Part shown: in pieces, positions 53,146 to 61,593 of the stretch
Numbering within the stretch: position 1 is the first letter of the stretch
Layout of the letters: every line of letters starts with the position of its first letter
From: Dethiosulfatibacter aminovorans DSM 17477
GTDB lineage: Bacteria; Bacillota; Clostridia; Tissierellales; Dethiosulfatibacteraceae
Reading direction: 5' to 3'
DNA length: 64,000 nucleotides
Assembly (NCBI RefSeq): GCF_900142005.1
Contig: NZ_FQZL01000017.1
Location: forward strand, 16,623 to 80,622
Notes under the pieces: generated by a model
Told to the model about the DNA's origin: nothing
Seen by the model: the letters and a program-made list of their open reading frames with translations, nothing else
Databases searched by the model: none
Position numbers and translations under genes: made by a program

Positions 53146-54987
53146 CTATTCAATGAACATCAGTTCGGAATCAAATGGCAGCCAGATCTCTGTATAGTTC
53201 CAGTAGTCGTCATAGAAGCTGCCCATAAGCCAGAACGCGCCGCTGTCATCCTTGTATACGTCTTCAACATAAAGCTCGTCGCCGTAACTGTAGAATCCCA
53301 TATATTCGGAACCGGCGTCATGATTGGCGTAGCAGGTGACATTGTCTCCTGTTATGAAAACGACTTCGTAAAGCAAGGTGTATTTCATTTGCTCGTCCTG
53401 CCATTCCCTGTACTCATCTTCGTCAATCCTGTAGTAGTCATCGTAGTCGATGCGGATAGAATTTTCGTCATTTACACTGAAAGTGTATTCCTCATCGAAG
53501 ATAGTGGCGGAAATACTGTCGCTGAAAGGTTCAACATTCATCATCTGACCTTCGTAGGCACCGTATTCAAAGGAATCTACGGATACCGTTCCGTCATCCG
53601 AGATGGTTATGATTTCATCGTAGTAGTCGTTTTTCCATATGCCCGAGATATCCTCAAGAGACAGCTTCGTCTGCATGAAAAGACTGTTCTGTATATGGAC
53701 ATTTTCATTCTTGTCCAGACCGTCCATAATCATCCTGGGTTCCTGGTCTTTTTCAATCACGTACAACTCGTCGTTGTCATTGTAATAATATAAACAGGTT
53801 CCATTTGATACAACTAGAAAGTCCTCTATGCTGTCCGCCAGGTGTTCCTTCTCTTCGCTGCGGTTTCTCTTTATGTACAATTCATTGTCGTTGTTGAGGA
53901 TAACGGCACCGTCTCCGGTCAGGTCCCATTTGAGGACGTCAGTTGCAAGTTTTTCCTTTTCCTTGCCTGTTTCCTTGACATAAAGGATGTCATCCGTATC
54001 AAGATATGCTATAGACGTTCCATTGTGAGAAGTGATTATGCTTACAACATCGGTTGCTATTTTTTCCTTTTCATCACTTTTAATGTCTATTGCGTACAGC
54101 TCCTCTTCATCGTTCAAGTAATAAACATACTTTCCGTTGCGGCTCATGTAATGGCTGGATACGTCGGATGCAAGCTTTTGAGGTTCTTCACCTACTTCAT
54201 ACGAGTAAAGTTCACCTCTTGATTTCAAATAATCGTACTCGTCCAAATATGTAATCATCTCCGAATCGTCGGATACAAAGATATTGTAGTATTGCTCAAC
54301 AGGCTCAGAAGACAGCTTGACCTTTTCGTCCTCGACAATGTTTTTATAGTAGAAGTTATCGTCGTTGTTAATATAAAGAATCGTCTCACCATCACTGCAA
54401 GGATATATGAAGCTGACGTCTGAAGCGATTTTTTCCTTGTCCTGGTCGTGGTTCTTGATATATAGATTGTCTTCGGAATCTATGTAGAAGACTGAGTTTC
54501 CATCCCATGAAAGGTCGAAGTATTCAGTGTCAGAAGCGATTTTTTCCTTGTCCTGCCCGATTTTCTTTACATACAGGTCGTAGGAATCATAATCTGCTTT
54601 CTCGAAAACGATGGTACTTTCGTCTGCGCTGAACCTTGCCGAGTAAGGATATACGTCTGAGGTGATTTTTTCCTTTTCCTTGTCGGTCTCCTTTAGGTAG
54701 AGCGTGTTGTCCTCAGTGACGTAAAGGATTTTCTTATCTTCGGGTGTCACTTGAAAGGTTGAATTCAGAACATCCGAGTCGATTTTAATTTTTTCCTTGT
54801 CTCCATCAATAAAGTACAAGTCACCTGTTGAACTGCCAGGACCATTGGATTTGAAAATAAATATCTCATCAAGGATCGTTTCCTCTGCGATAGTGGTAGA
54901 ACCACCGCTTGCCGCTCCGCACCCAACGGACAGCAGACAGATTATAAGGATGATGGGTAGTAATACTGTTAGCTTTGTTTTTTTCAT
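53146..54987 (-). CDS. Lipoprotein with beta-propeller-like repeats
   Basis: 613 residues, ATG after AGGAGAAAACAAA. Lipobox LLSVGC (Cys at about 23) anchors it outside the membrane. About ten to twelve repeats of about 36 residues follow (about 45-430), each carrying a D-x-E-K-[IL]-[AT]-S-D-V core and a tail like SWDGNSVFYIDSEDNLYIKN; this spacing and the aromatic/asp pattern fit TolB/DPP4-like propeller blades. The C-terminal 150 residues hold two small beta-rich units (SGIWKNDYYDEIITISDDG and an SH3-like YTLLYEVVFITGDNVTCYA). No enzyme motif. Role unknown; perhaps a cell-surface sensor or polysaccharide-binding scaffold. Confidence 0.75.
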   Translation of the reverse strand: MKKTKLTVLLPIILIICLLSVGCGAASGGSTTIAEETILDEIFIFKSNGPGSSTGDLYFIDGDKEKIKIDSDVLNSTFQVTPEDKKILYVTEDNTLYLKETDKEKEKITSDVYPYSARFSADESTIVFEKADYDSYDLYVKKIGQDKEKIASDTEYFDLSWDGNSVFYIDSEDNLYIKNHDQDKEKIASDVSFIYPCSDGETILYINNDDNFYYKNIVEDEKVKLSSEPVEQYYNIFVSDDSEMITYLDEYDYLKSRGELYSYEVGEEPQKLASDVSSHYMSRNGKYVYYLNDEEELYAIDIKSDEKEKIATDVVSIITSHNGTSIAYLDTDDILYVKETGKEKEKLATDVLKWDLTGDGAVILNNDNELYIKRNRSEEKEHLADSIEDFLVVSNGTCLYYYNDNDELYVIEKDQEPRMIMDGLDKNENVHIQNSLFMQTKLSLEDISGIWKNDYYDEIITISDDGTVSVDSFEYGAYEGQMMNVEPFSDSISATIFDEEYTFSVNDENSIRIDYDDYYRIDEDEYREWQDEQMKYTLLYEVVFITGDNVTCYANHDAGSEYMGFYSYGDELYVEDVYKDDSGAFWLMGSFYDDYWNYTEIWLPFDSELMFIE

Positions 54988-55383
54988 TTTGTTTTCTCCT
55001 AAGAAGTCAATTTTAAAAAAAATTCACCATTTTTTATTTACAAATATAATAGTATAAATGCCATGAAATGTAAATAAATTATTGAATAATCATTATATTT
55101 GTTTTTCTGAAAAAGTAGATATTTACGAGATAAATCAAGGATCTCGTTTTTGAAATCTGTATTTCACCCCACATTATGTATGTCTGTATACGTATTATTT
55201 TAATAAGCAATAATATGCTTTGACTTGTGTTTTCATGTCACCGTTATGGGTTATATGCGATAAATGACAACTTTCTGCGCATTAGAACAACGGCTTGAAC
55301 CGTTGACGCGGCGTAGCAGCTTTCTTGGTTGATTTAAATATTAAGTATAGAAATTGCACTTACAGTAATTGAAGGAGGGTTAA
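54988..55383. other. AT-rich intergenic region between lipoprotein and second subtilase
   Basis: 396 bases separating two divergent genes. Visible: the lipoprotein ribosome site AGGAGAAAA near 54993, a CAACGG/CCGTTG hairpin (55288-55293 and 55300-55305) and the GAAGGAGGG site (near 55371-55379) of the protease. No clear promoter boxes, ORF or repeat beyond these. Confidence 0.4.
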
Positions 55384-57456
55384 ATGAGGAAAAAATTAGT
55401 ATGTTTAATTGTTTTTGCAATAGTTGCAACAATGGTTGTGCCTGCATTTGGTGTGACTACAGATTCTGGTGGACATAAGGATGACGTGCATGATTACGCC
55501 AGTGACAGAATCATAGTGAAATTTGCCGATAATGCAGCAGCGGTGGAGAAAAGGGCAATAAAGGCAAGCTATAAGCTTGAGACAAATAGAAAGTTCAAGA
55601 TGGGTGCCGAGACAATGATGGTAAACGGCAGCATGCCTGTGGAACAAGTGGTTGAAGCATTGAACATGAATGACAAGGTTGAGTATGCGGAGCTTGATTA
55701 TGTTCTTGAGGCTTCAAAAATTCAGGCGGAATCCATTCCAAGCGACTCGATGTTAAGCAGCCTGTGGGGAATGGACAATATAGATGCACAGGAAGCATGG
55801 GCTATTGAACAGGGAAGGGGAGATGTAATAGTCGCTGTTATAGATACGGGAGTGCAGATTGATCATCCTGACTTAGATGCTAATATATGGACAAATTCGG
55901 GAGAAATCCCAGGCAATGAAATTGATGATGACGGAAACGGCTATGAAGATGATGTAAACGGATGGGATTTCTGCAACAATGACAATACTGTATATGACGG
56001 AACTTTTGACGACCATGGAACCCACGTGTCAGGAACAATAGCCGCTGAAGCCGATGGTGATGGAGTGGTTGGAGTTGCGCCCAATGTTGTGATCATGCCT
56101 CTAAAGTTCATTGCCAGTGACGGTTACGGTTATTCAAGTGATGCAGCATATGCTGTCGAGTATGCAGGTGATAATGGTGCAAAGATAATAAATGCATCCT
56201 GGGGAGGAGGCGGCTACAGCAATACTCTAAAGACTGCTATAGATGAATTCGGAACGGATCATGGAGGTGTGTTCGTTGCAGCTGCAGGGAATGGCGGTGA
56301 CGACTTCATAGGAGATAATAATGATTTAAAGCCCCACTACCCATCTTCATATAATTGTGGAAACATAATAGCAGTTGCTTCGCTAGATAATGATTACAAT
56401 AATGACGGATTGTACGAAAAATCGGATTTTTCAAATTACGGAACAGAAAGTGTGGATGTTTTTGCTCCGGGAGCTGCAATAAAGAGTACGGTGCCATATA
56501 ATGCTTATGAATCCTGGTACGGTACTTCAATGGCAACCCCTCATGTATCCGGTGTACTTGCTTTGATGATAAGCCACGAGATGAATGTGAATAATCTGAC
56601 AGCTGATTCGGAGCTATTAAGGTCGCCGGAATTGCTCATAAATGATGTCATGGAATCGGTGGTATATGACAGCTATTATGCAAACTACGTTAAGTCCGGA
56701 GGCCGTCTCAATGCCTACAATGCCCTTTTACTGACACCGGAATACGGCACAAAACCTCCAGATGAGAATCAACCGCCAGTGAACGATCCAAAACAAAAAC
56801 CTACCATATCAAGTGAAAGTGATGTTATACAGGTTGGTGTTACATTAACAGCAAATCCAGGTGGATGGACAGATGATAATGATGATGAATCTGATTTGAT
56901 TTTCACTTATTCGTGGAAGGTTAAGGTGAATAAAAATCGTACGGTGACAGTTGACTCAGGAGAGACAATTGTAATAGATGGATATGAGGGTAAGGGCATT
57001 TATGTTGAGGTGACAGCAGAGGACAGTGGTGGACTGACAACAATTGTTGAATCAGAGCTTTATGAAATCTTGCCTGCTGATACGGAGCCTGTGGATCCAC
57101 CTGTATACCCGCCAACAGAGGATAGCTTTAATGTAAGCATTATATCACCAGTATCTGGAGCGAGAAATGTAGCGACTAATGAGGTAATAGAGCTGTCATT
57201 CAGTGAAGCTATTGATTTAAGTTCTGTTGATGTAACTGCATTGTCACTTGTGGCCAGGGTTGACACTGTCGAATTGACAAATGCTAATGTATCATTTAGT
57301 GAAGATAGATTAAAAGGGTTTATTGCATTGGAAGAAGGTGTTACCTATTTACCTAAGACAAAATATACTTTGACTGTAAATACGAATTTTGTACAGAATG
57401 CAGAGGATGAGTATTTGACGGAGAAACTGGTGACATATTTTACAACCATTAGATAA
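55384..57456 (+). CDS. Second secreted subtilisin-like serine protease with Ig-like C-terminus
   Basis: 690 residues, ATG after GAAGGAGGGTTAA. Signal peptide 1-23, pro-region about 35-110, S8 domain about 125-445 with Asp154 (VAVIDTG), His211 (DHGTHVSGT) and Ser382 (GTSMATPHVSG). One copy of the NQPPVNDP..GGWTDDNDD module seen several times in the first protease follows, then a bacterial Ig-like (Big_5/SbsA-type) domain (SPVSGARNVATNEVIELSFS). It is a paralogue of the protease at 49037, shortened in its repeat part. Likely processes surface or external proteins. Confidence 0.93.
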   Translation: MRKKLVCLIVFAIVATMVVPAFGVTTDSGGHKDDVHDYASDRIIVKFADNAAAVEKRAIKASYKLETNRKFKMGAETMMVNGSMPVEQVVEALNMNDKVEYAELDYVLEASKIQAESIPSDSMLSSLWGMDNIDAQEAWAIEQGRGDVIVAVIDTGVQIDHPDLDANIWTNSGEIPGNEIDDDGNGYEDDVNGWDFCNNDNTVYDGTFDDHGTHVSGTIAAEADGDGVVGVAPNVVIMPLKFIASDGYGYSSDAAYAVEYAGDNGAKIINASWGGGGYSNTLKTAIDEFGTDHGGVFVAAAGNGGDDFIGDNNDLKPHYPSSYNCGNIIAVASLDNDYNNDGLYEKSDFSNYGTESVDVFAPGAAIKSTVPYNAYESWYGTSMATPHVSGVLALMISHEMNVNNLTADSELLRSPELLINDVMESVVYDSYYANYVKSGGRLNAYNALLLTPEYGTKPPDENQPPVNDPKQKPTISSESDVIQVGVTLTANPGGWTDDNDDESDLIFTYSWKVKVNKNRTVTVDSGETIVIDGYEGKGIYVEVTAEDSGGLTTIVESELYEILPADTEPVDPPVYPPTEDSFNVSIISPVSGARNVATNEVIELSFSEAIDLSSVDVTALSLVARVDTVELTNANVSFSEDRLKGFIALEEGVTYLPKTKYTLTVNTNFVQNAEDEYLTEKLVTYFTTIR

Positions 57457-57466
57457 CAGACACTAT

Positions 57467-57505
57467 AAAGCGAGGTGATCATTTTGTGACACCTCGCTTT
57501 TCTTT
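57467..57505 (+). terminator. Terminator of the second subtilase
   Basis: AAAGCGAGGTG and CACCTCGCTTT (11 bp) around a 12-base loop, followed by TCTTTTA, ten bases after the stop codon. Confidence 0.88.
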
Positions 57506-57544
57506 TACAGTGTTCGGAAATTTTTAGCATAAAACAAAAAAACA

Positions 57545-57573
57545 TTGCATTCCAAGAATGAAAGTGTTAATAT
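57545..57573 (+). promoter_or_regulatory. Putative promoter of the hydG leader
   Basis: TTGCAT (57545-57550), 17 bases, TAATAT (57568-57573); transcription would start near 57580, giving a 180-base leader ahead of hydG. Confidence 0.45.
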
Positions 57574-57579
57574 ATTAAC

Positions 57580-57762
57580 GAACTGAAAAACGTTTCCTAA
57601 TCGCAAGGATATCGATTCTGAGTGAAAGGGGCAGCGACCATGAAATGAATGCGACTTTAATGAAGTCGTTGAATTTGTTGTATCTTGGCCTCTCCCTCGA
57701 GAGGCTTTTATTGTGCGCTCCCACAGAAGCTGATTCAGTGAAAAATATTTGGAGGTAGCGTA
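57580..57762 (+). ncRNA. Structured 5' leader of hydG with terminator-like hairpin
   Basis: Two local stems can be read: CGACTT/AAGTCG (57652-57657 and 57663-57668, loop TAATG) and GCCTCTC/GAGAGGC (57688-57694 and 57699-57705) followed by TTTTATT, which looks like an intrinsic terminator about 55 bases before the ATG. The upstream part (57580-57650) is relatively purine-rich and conserved-looking but fits no riboswitch class that I can name. Read-through control of hydG is inferred. Confidence 0.4.
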
Positions 57763-59265
57763 ATGGCTAGTGTAAATGCTCGAGAATGGGCGAAAAATGT
57801 TATTAAGCAGGAAGAGATTGACAAATATTTAATTAATGGAAAAGATTTCATCGATGAAGACCTTATATGGGACAAGCTATCGAAAAACAGTGAACCAGAC
57901 AAGGAATATATAAGGGGAATCATAAAGAAATCACTTTCCATAACAAGACTTGATCCTGACGAGACGGCAGCATTGCTGAATGTGAGGGACGAGGAGCTAT
58001 GGGAGGAAATGTACGAAGCAGGGGCAGAAATAAAGAGAAAGGTATACGACAACAGGATAGTATTCTTCGCACCTCTCTACTGCAGCAATCTGTGCGTTAA
58101 CAGTTGCACCTACTGCGGATTCAGAAAGGAAAACCCTCACGAGAAGCGCAGGATACTCACAATGGATGAGATAAAGCAAGAGACTGAGCATGTCATAGAT
58201 GCTGGACACAAGAGGATGATAGTGGTCTACGGAGAACATCCCCAGTCCGATGCTGACTATATGGCAGAGTCCATCAAGGCAATATACAGCGTCCAGAAAA
58301 AGGCTAAAAACGGCAATGGCACAGGATCAATTAGAAGGGTCAATATAAATGCCGCTCCCATGTCCACAGCTGATCTAAAAAAACTTTGGGAAGTTGGAAT
58401 AGGTACATACCAAGTCTTCCAGGAGACATACAACAGAGACCTCTACAAGAAGCTCCATCCCGCAGGACCGAAGAGCGACTTCAGATGGAGGCTCTATGCC
58501 CTCCACAGGGCCATGGATGCAGGAATAGACGATCTGGCAATAGGTGCCCTCTTCGGGCTCTACGACTGGAGGTTCGAGGTTATGGGTCTTCTTTACCATG
58601 CAATCGACCTTGAGACGCAGTTCGGAATAGGTCCCCACACCATATCATTCCCAAGGATGACCCAGGCGTCAGGATCCGAACTCAGTACGAATTCTGAATA
58701 TATAGTTAGCGACGAAGACTTCAAGAAGCTGGTTACTGTTCTAAGGTTGTCCGTACCATATACGGGACTTATAATAACCGCAAGGGAGAAGTCTGAAATC
58801 AAGAAGGAAGTAATCCAGGTGGGCTGCACCCAGACAGATGCATCCACAAGGATTGGTATAGGTGGATACAGTGAGGCTGCAAAGCTCCAGGACGAGGAAA
58901 AGCAGCAGTTCATGCTGGGAGAAACCAGAAGTCTTGACGAGGTCATAAGGGAGATGGCGGAAATAGGAAAGATATCTTCCTTCTGTACTGCAGGCTACAG
59001 ATGCGGCAGGACGGGAGACAAGATCATGGGCCTTCTCCAGGAATGTGTCGAAGGCAAGTTCTGCAAGCTCAATGCAATCCTTACCTTCAAGGAGTACCTC
59101 GACGACTATGGTTCTGATGAAACCAAGGCTATAGGAGAGGAACTTATAAAGAAGGAAATGGAAGAAGTAAGGAACATGGAGTTCTACCAGAAGCATAATC
59201 TGATAGGAAAGCTTGAAGAATACTATGAGAGGATTTCCAATGGAGAAAGAGACCTTTATCTATAA
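57763..59265 (+). CDS. hydG: HydG-type radical SAM tyrosine lyase, [FeFe]-hydrogenase maturation
   Basis: 500 residues, ATG after GGAGGTAGCGTA. Radical SAM cluster CX3CX2C at Cys111-115-118 (CVNSCTYCGFRKENPH), then the HydG-typical VVYGEHPQSDADYM. HydG splits tyrosine to give the CO and CN ligands of the H-cluster. Its C-terminal auxiliary-cluster motif is normally CX2CX22C; here it reads CTAGYRCGRTGD, with Cys408 and Cys434 kept but position 411 a glycine, and a cysteine at 414. Neither hydrogenase, hydE nor hydF is in the window. A close ThiH-like paralogue is less likely because of the FRKENPH and CTAxYR context. Confidence 0.85.
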   Translation: MASVNAREWAKNVIKQEEIDKYLINGKDFIDEDLIWDKLSKNSEPDKEYIRGIIKKSLSITRLDPDETAALLNVRDEELWEEMYEAGAEIKRKVYDNRIVFFAPLYCSNLCVNSCTYCGFRKENPHEKRRILTMDEIKQETEHVIDAGHKRMIVVYGEHPQSDADYMAESIKAIYSVQKKAKNGNGTGSIRRVNINAAPMSTADLKKLWEVGIGTYQVFQETYNRDLYKKLHPAGPKSDFRWRLYALHRAMDAGIDDLAIGALFGLYDWRFEVMGLLYHAIDLETQFGIGPHTISFPRMTQASGSELSTNSEYIVSDEDFKKLVTVLRLSVPYTGLIITAREKSEIKKEVIQVGCTQTDASTRIGIGGYSEAAKLQDEEKQQFMLGETRSLDEVIREMAEIGKISSFCTAGYRCGRTGDKIMGLLQECVEGKFCKLNAILTFKEYLDDYGSDETKAIGEELIKKEMEEVRNMEFYQKHNLIGKLEEYYERISNGERDLYL

Positions 59266-59494
59266 GAGGAAGCTTGACGGCATCGTAAGGGAAATATACG
59301 AAAAATTTAATGTCAGAATAATATTCTGCGAAATATTTGGAAACAGATGGTCATGGCTGGCAGGGTCCGATGAATATTTCATGTTGCAGAAAAGGGTCAG
59401 GATAAGTGATGTACTTGGATTCATAGTCGAGGATGGCGTGGACGAAAATCTTCTGCATCAGGTGAAGACCTCGGTGGCATGCAGTATTCAATAA
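59240..59494 (+). CDS. Small 84-residue protein overlapping the hydG end
   Basis: ATG at 59240, 26 bases inside hydG in another frame, preceded by GAGAGGA. The product is MEKETFIYKRKLDGIVREIY continuing to a short beta-rich end; no membrane segment, Cys cluster or motif that I recognise. It does not resemble the TM1266-type hydrogenase regulator. The overlap implies translational coupling to HydG, so a helper role is possible. Transcription appears to end at the hairpin at 59595. Confidence 0.6.
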   Translation: MEKETFIYKRKLDGIVREIYEKFNVRIIFCEIFGNRWSWLAGSDEYFMLQKRVRISDVLGFIVEDGVDENLLHQVKTSVACSIQ

Positions 59495-59525
59495 GGTAAA
59501 CGGGAAATAAAAATCGGATTAATGA

Positions 59526-59554
59526 TTGTGCATTGATTATTTGTGTGATATACT
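59526..59554 (+). promoter_or_regulatory. Putative promoter of the polysaccharide locus
   Basis: TTGTGC (59526-59531), 17 bases, TATACT (59549-59554), with a small dyad CTACC/GGTAG over the -10 and start (59553-59567) that could be an operator. The leader would run about 80 bases to the first gene and includes the hairpin at 59595. Confidence 0.45.
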
Positions 59555-59594
59555 ACCACCTGGGTAGATATTGGAATAAATAATTTGGAATTAG

Positions 59595-59622
59595 AGGTGT
59601 CTGCTGTTGCAGACGCCTTTTT
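59595..59622 (+). terminator. Terminator-like hairpin in the leader of the polysaccharide locus
   Basis: AGGTGTCTGC, loop TGTT, GCAGACGCCT (one G-T pair), then TTTT. It ends 18 bases before the ATG of the first locus gene. It terminates hydG transcripts, and if the promoter at 59526 is used it also acts as an attenuator for the locus. Confidence 0.8.
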
Positions 59623-59639
59623 ATTATATGGATGAATAA

Positions 59640-60770
59640 ATGGTGAAAAAATTCATTATTAGCAAGAAAAGAGTTGTACTTTGGATAGCTGTCCTACTAT
59701 GGATGATGCTGATATTCAGCTTTTCCGCTCAGGTGGCGGATGATTCAAATAATTTGAGTACAGGAGTAACTGAGATTGTAGTTGAGACTGTTGAAAAGGT
59801 TGCTCCAAATGCAGACCTTGATGTTGAAACGCTGAATGGCATAATCAGAAAGAATGCACATTTTATCATGTATTTCATACTGGGCATTCTTGTTTTTTCT
59901 GCCCTGGGAAGTAATATGACATTTCCCAAAAGGCTTGTTGCAGCGTTACTGATTTGCAGTCTTTATGCTGCTACGGACGAGATTCACCAGATGTTCGTTC
60001 CGGGAAGAGGACCGGCTGTTTTCGATGTTTTTATTGACACTTCGGGAACATGTGCGGGTATTTTAACGTATATAGTTATAATTAATGTTTTTTTTAAGGA
60101 ATACCGTGGTATAATATGGTGTTTGGAAACAAGAGGATTACAGGAGAAATATAGTATGTATATGGTAATAAAGAGATTAATAGATATAGTTTTATCGTTT
60201 ATTGGGATTGTAATACTGTCTCCAGTATTTTTGATCCTTATTATAATGATAAAACTGGATTCAAAAGGGCCAGTTTTATTCAAGCAGAAAAGGGTTGGAA
60301 TGTATAAGACTCACTTCAATATATTGAAATTCAGGAGCATGAGAATTGATACCCCAAAGGATATGCCTACTCATCTGCTGGATGATCCTGAAAAATGGCT
60401 TACAAAAACAGGAAAGGTTCTTAGAAAGACAAGCCTTGATGAATTGCCCCAGATAATTAACATATTGAAGGGCGAGATGAGCATAATTGGTCCAAGACCT
60501 GCTCTCTGGAATCAGTATGACCTTATTGAAGAAAGGGATAAATATGGTGCCAATGACGTACCAGTTGGACTTACAGGATGGGCTCAGATTAACGGCAGGG
60601 ATGAGATTTCCATTGAAGACAAGGCCAGGTTTGATGGCGAGTATGTTGAAAAATCAGGACTTATGATGGACCTGAAATGCTTTTTTGGTACTATATCAAA
60701 AGTAATAAGCAGTGAGGGTTATGTTGAGGGTGGAAGTGGATCAAATAAAAAAATGACGGATATAAGGTGA
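59640..60770 (+). CDS. VanZ-like domain fused to a bacterial sugar (phosphoglycosyl) transferase
   Basis: 376 residues. Residues about 12-155 are a VanZ-like domain: a membrane start, then KNAHFIMYFILGILVFSAL, ATDEIHQMFVPGRGPAVFDV and a last span. Residues 173-376 are a monotopic phosphoglycosyltransferase: RLIDIVLSFIGIVILSPVFL, FKQKRVGMYK, LRKTSLDELPQ (catalytic Asp-Glu), IIGPRPAL and GLTGWAQINGRDE. It moves a sugar-phosphate to undecaprenyl phosphate, the first step of a surface glycan. An ATG at 60156 (residue 173) has AGGAG nine bases before it, so a separate 204-residue transferase may also be made. First gene of the locus. Confidence 0.85.
   Translation: MVKKFIISKKRVVLWIAVLLWMMLIFSFSAQVADDSNNLSTGVTEIVVETVEKVAPNADLDVETLNGIIRKNAHFIMYFILGILVFSALGSNMTFPKRLVAALLICSLYAATDEIHQMFVPGRGPAVFDVFIDTSGTCAGILTYIVIINVFFKEYRGIIWCLETRGLQEKYSMYMVIKRLIDIVLSFIGIVILSPVFLILIIMIKLDSKGPVLFKQKRVGMYKTHFNILKFRSMRIDTPKDMPTHLLDDPEKWLTKTGKVLRKTSLDELPQIINILKGEMSIIGPRPALWNQYDLIEERDKYGANDVPVGLTGWAQINGRDEISIEDKARFDGEYVEKSGLMMDLKCFFGTISKVISSEGYVEGGSGSNKKMTDIR
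60142..60158 (+). promoter_or_regulatory. Internal ribosome binding site in the VanZ/transferase fusion
   Basis: AGGAG (60142-60146), nine bases and an in-frame ATG (60156-60158) at the exact domain boundary. It would start a stand-alone transferase of normal length (204 residues). Such a site inside a fused gene suggests two former genes joined by loss of a stop codon, or two products from one gene. Confidence 0.55.
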
Positions 60771-60776
60771 TATTCG

Positions 60777-61556
60777 ATGCTTAAAGTTATAATCATGACA
60801 CAGCAGGATAGATTTTTTATCCCCAGGAATATACAAAAGATAATTGACAATTCCGAAGTTTTAGAGATAGTGAATGTTGACTGCAAGAGTTCTTTACAGA
60901 ATAAATTGAGCGACTTTATAAAATGGTTTGGATTTTTCCAGGTAGGGAAAATGGGTTTTGTAACTGTGATGCGTTCCATTTTGGCGAAACTTGACCAAGT
61001 AACAGGATACAGTTTGTTTGAAGGATTATGCGGAGTTGAACATGTAGCTAAGAAAAACAGCATTCTATATAAAGTTATTGATTCATCCAACGATGAAGAT
61101 TTCTTTAAGGAAGTTGTTGAGATGGAGCCGGATGTGATTTTATCATTTTCAGCTCCGGAAATTATTAGAGAGCCGCTGCTTTCGGCTCCGAAGTACGGCA
61201 TACTGAATGTTCATGGAAGCCTACTTCCTGATTACAGAGGGTGCATGCCGAGTTTTTGGTATGTATTCAATGAAGAAGAATACGGTGGGGCTACAGTTCA
61301 TTATATGTCCAAGAAAATTGATGATGGAGATATTGTAGCTCAAGACAAAGTATATATTGGCGACTGTAAATCCATGTTCCAGCTTATGGAAAGGACAAAG
61401 AAAGTAGGCGGAGAAATGATGATTAAAGCAATCAAGGATATTGAAAATGGAACCTTGGTTAGAAAACCCAACTTTGCTTCAGAAGGAAGGTACTTCACCT
61501 GGCCTACTGCAGAGCAGGGAAAAGAGTTTAGAACCAGGAACAAGAGGCTTATATAG
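60777..61556 (+). CDS. Formyltransferase-family enzyme
   Basis: 259 residues, ATG at 60777, six bases after the previous stop. The formyltransferase core is clear: ILNVHGSLLPDYRG (the Asn-x-His pair and SLLP, about 141-154) and ATVHYMSKKIDDGDIV with the catalytic aspartate (about 170-185). It uses N10-formyltetrahydrofolate. Given the operon of glycan genes, it probably formylates an amino sugar of the surface polymer, not Met-tRNA. The N-terminal 80 residues (KVIIMTQQDRFFIPRNIQKI) are less conserved and may select the substrate. Confidence 0.8.
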   Translation: MLKVIIMTQQDRFFIPRNIQKIIDNSEVLEIVNVDCKSSLQNKLSDFIKWFGFFQVGKMGFVTVMRSILAKLDQVTGYSLFEGLCGVEHVAKKNSILYKVIDSSNDEDFFKEVVEMEPDVILSFSAPEIIREPLLSAPKYGILNVHGSLLPDYRGCMPSFWYVFNEEEYGGATVHYMSKKIDDGDIVAQDKVYIGDCKSMFQLMERTKKVGGEMMIKAIKDIENGTLVRKPNFASEGRYFTWPTAEQGKEFRTRNKRLI

Positions 61557-61593
61557 GTAAGAAATCAATAAATATGAATGGGAAATAGTTGAT

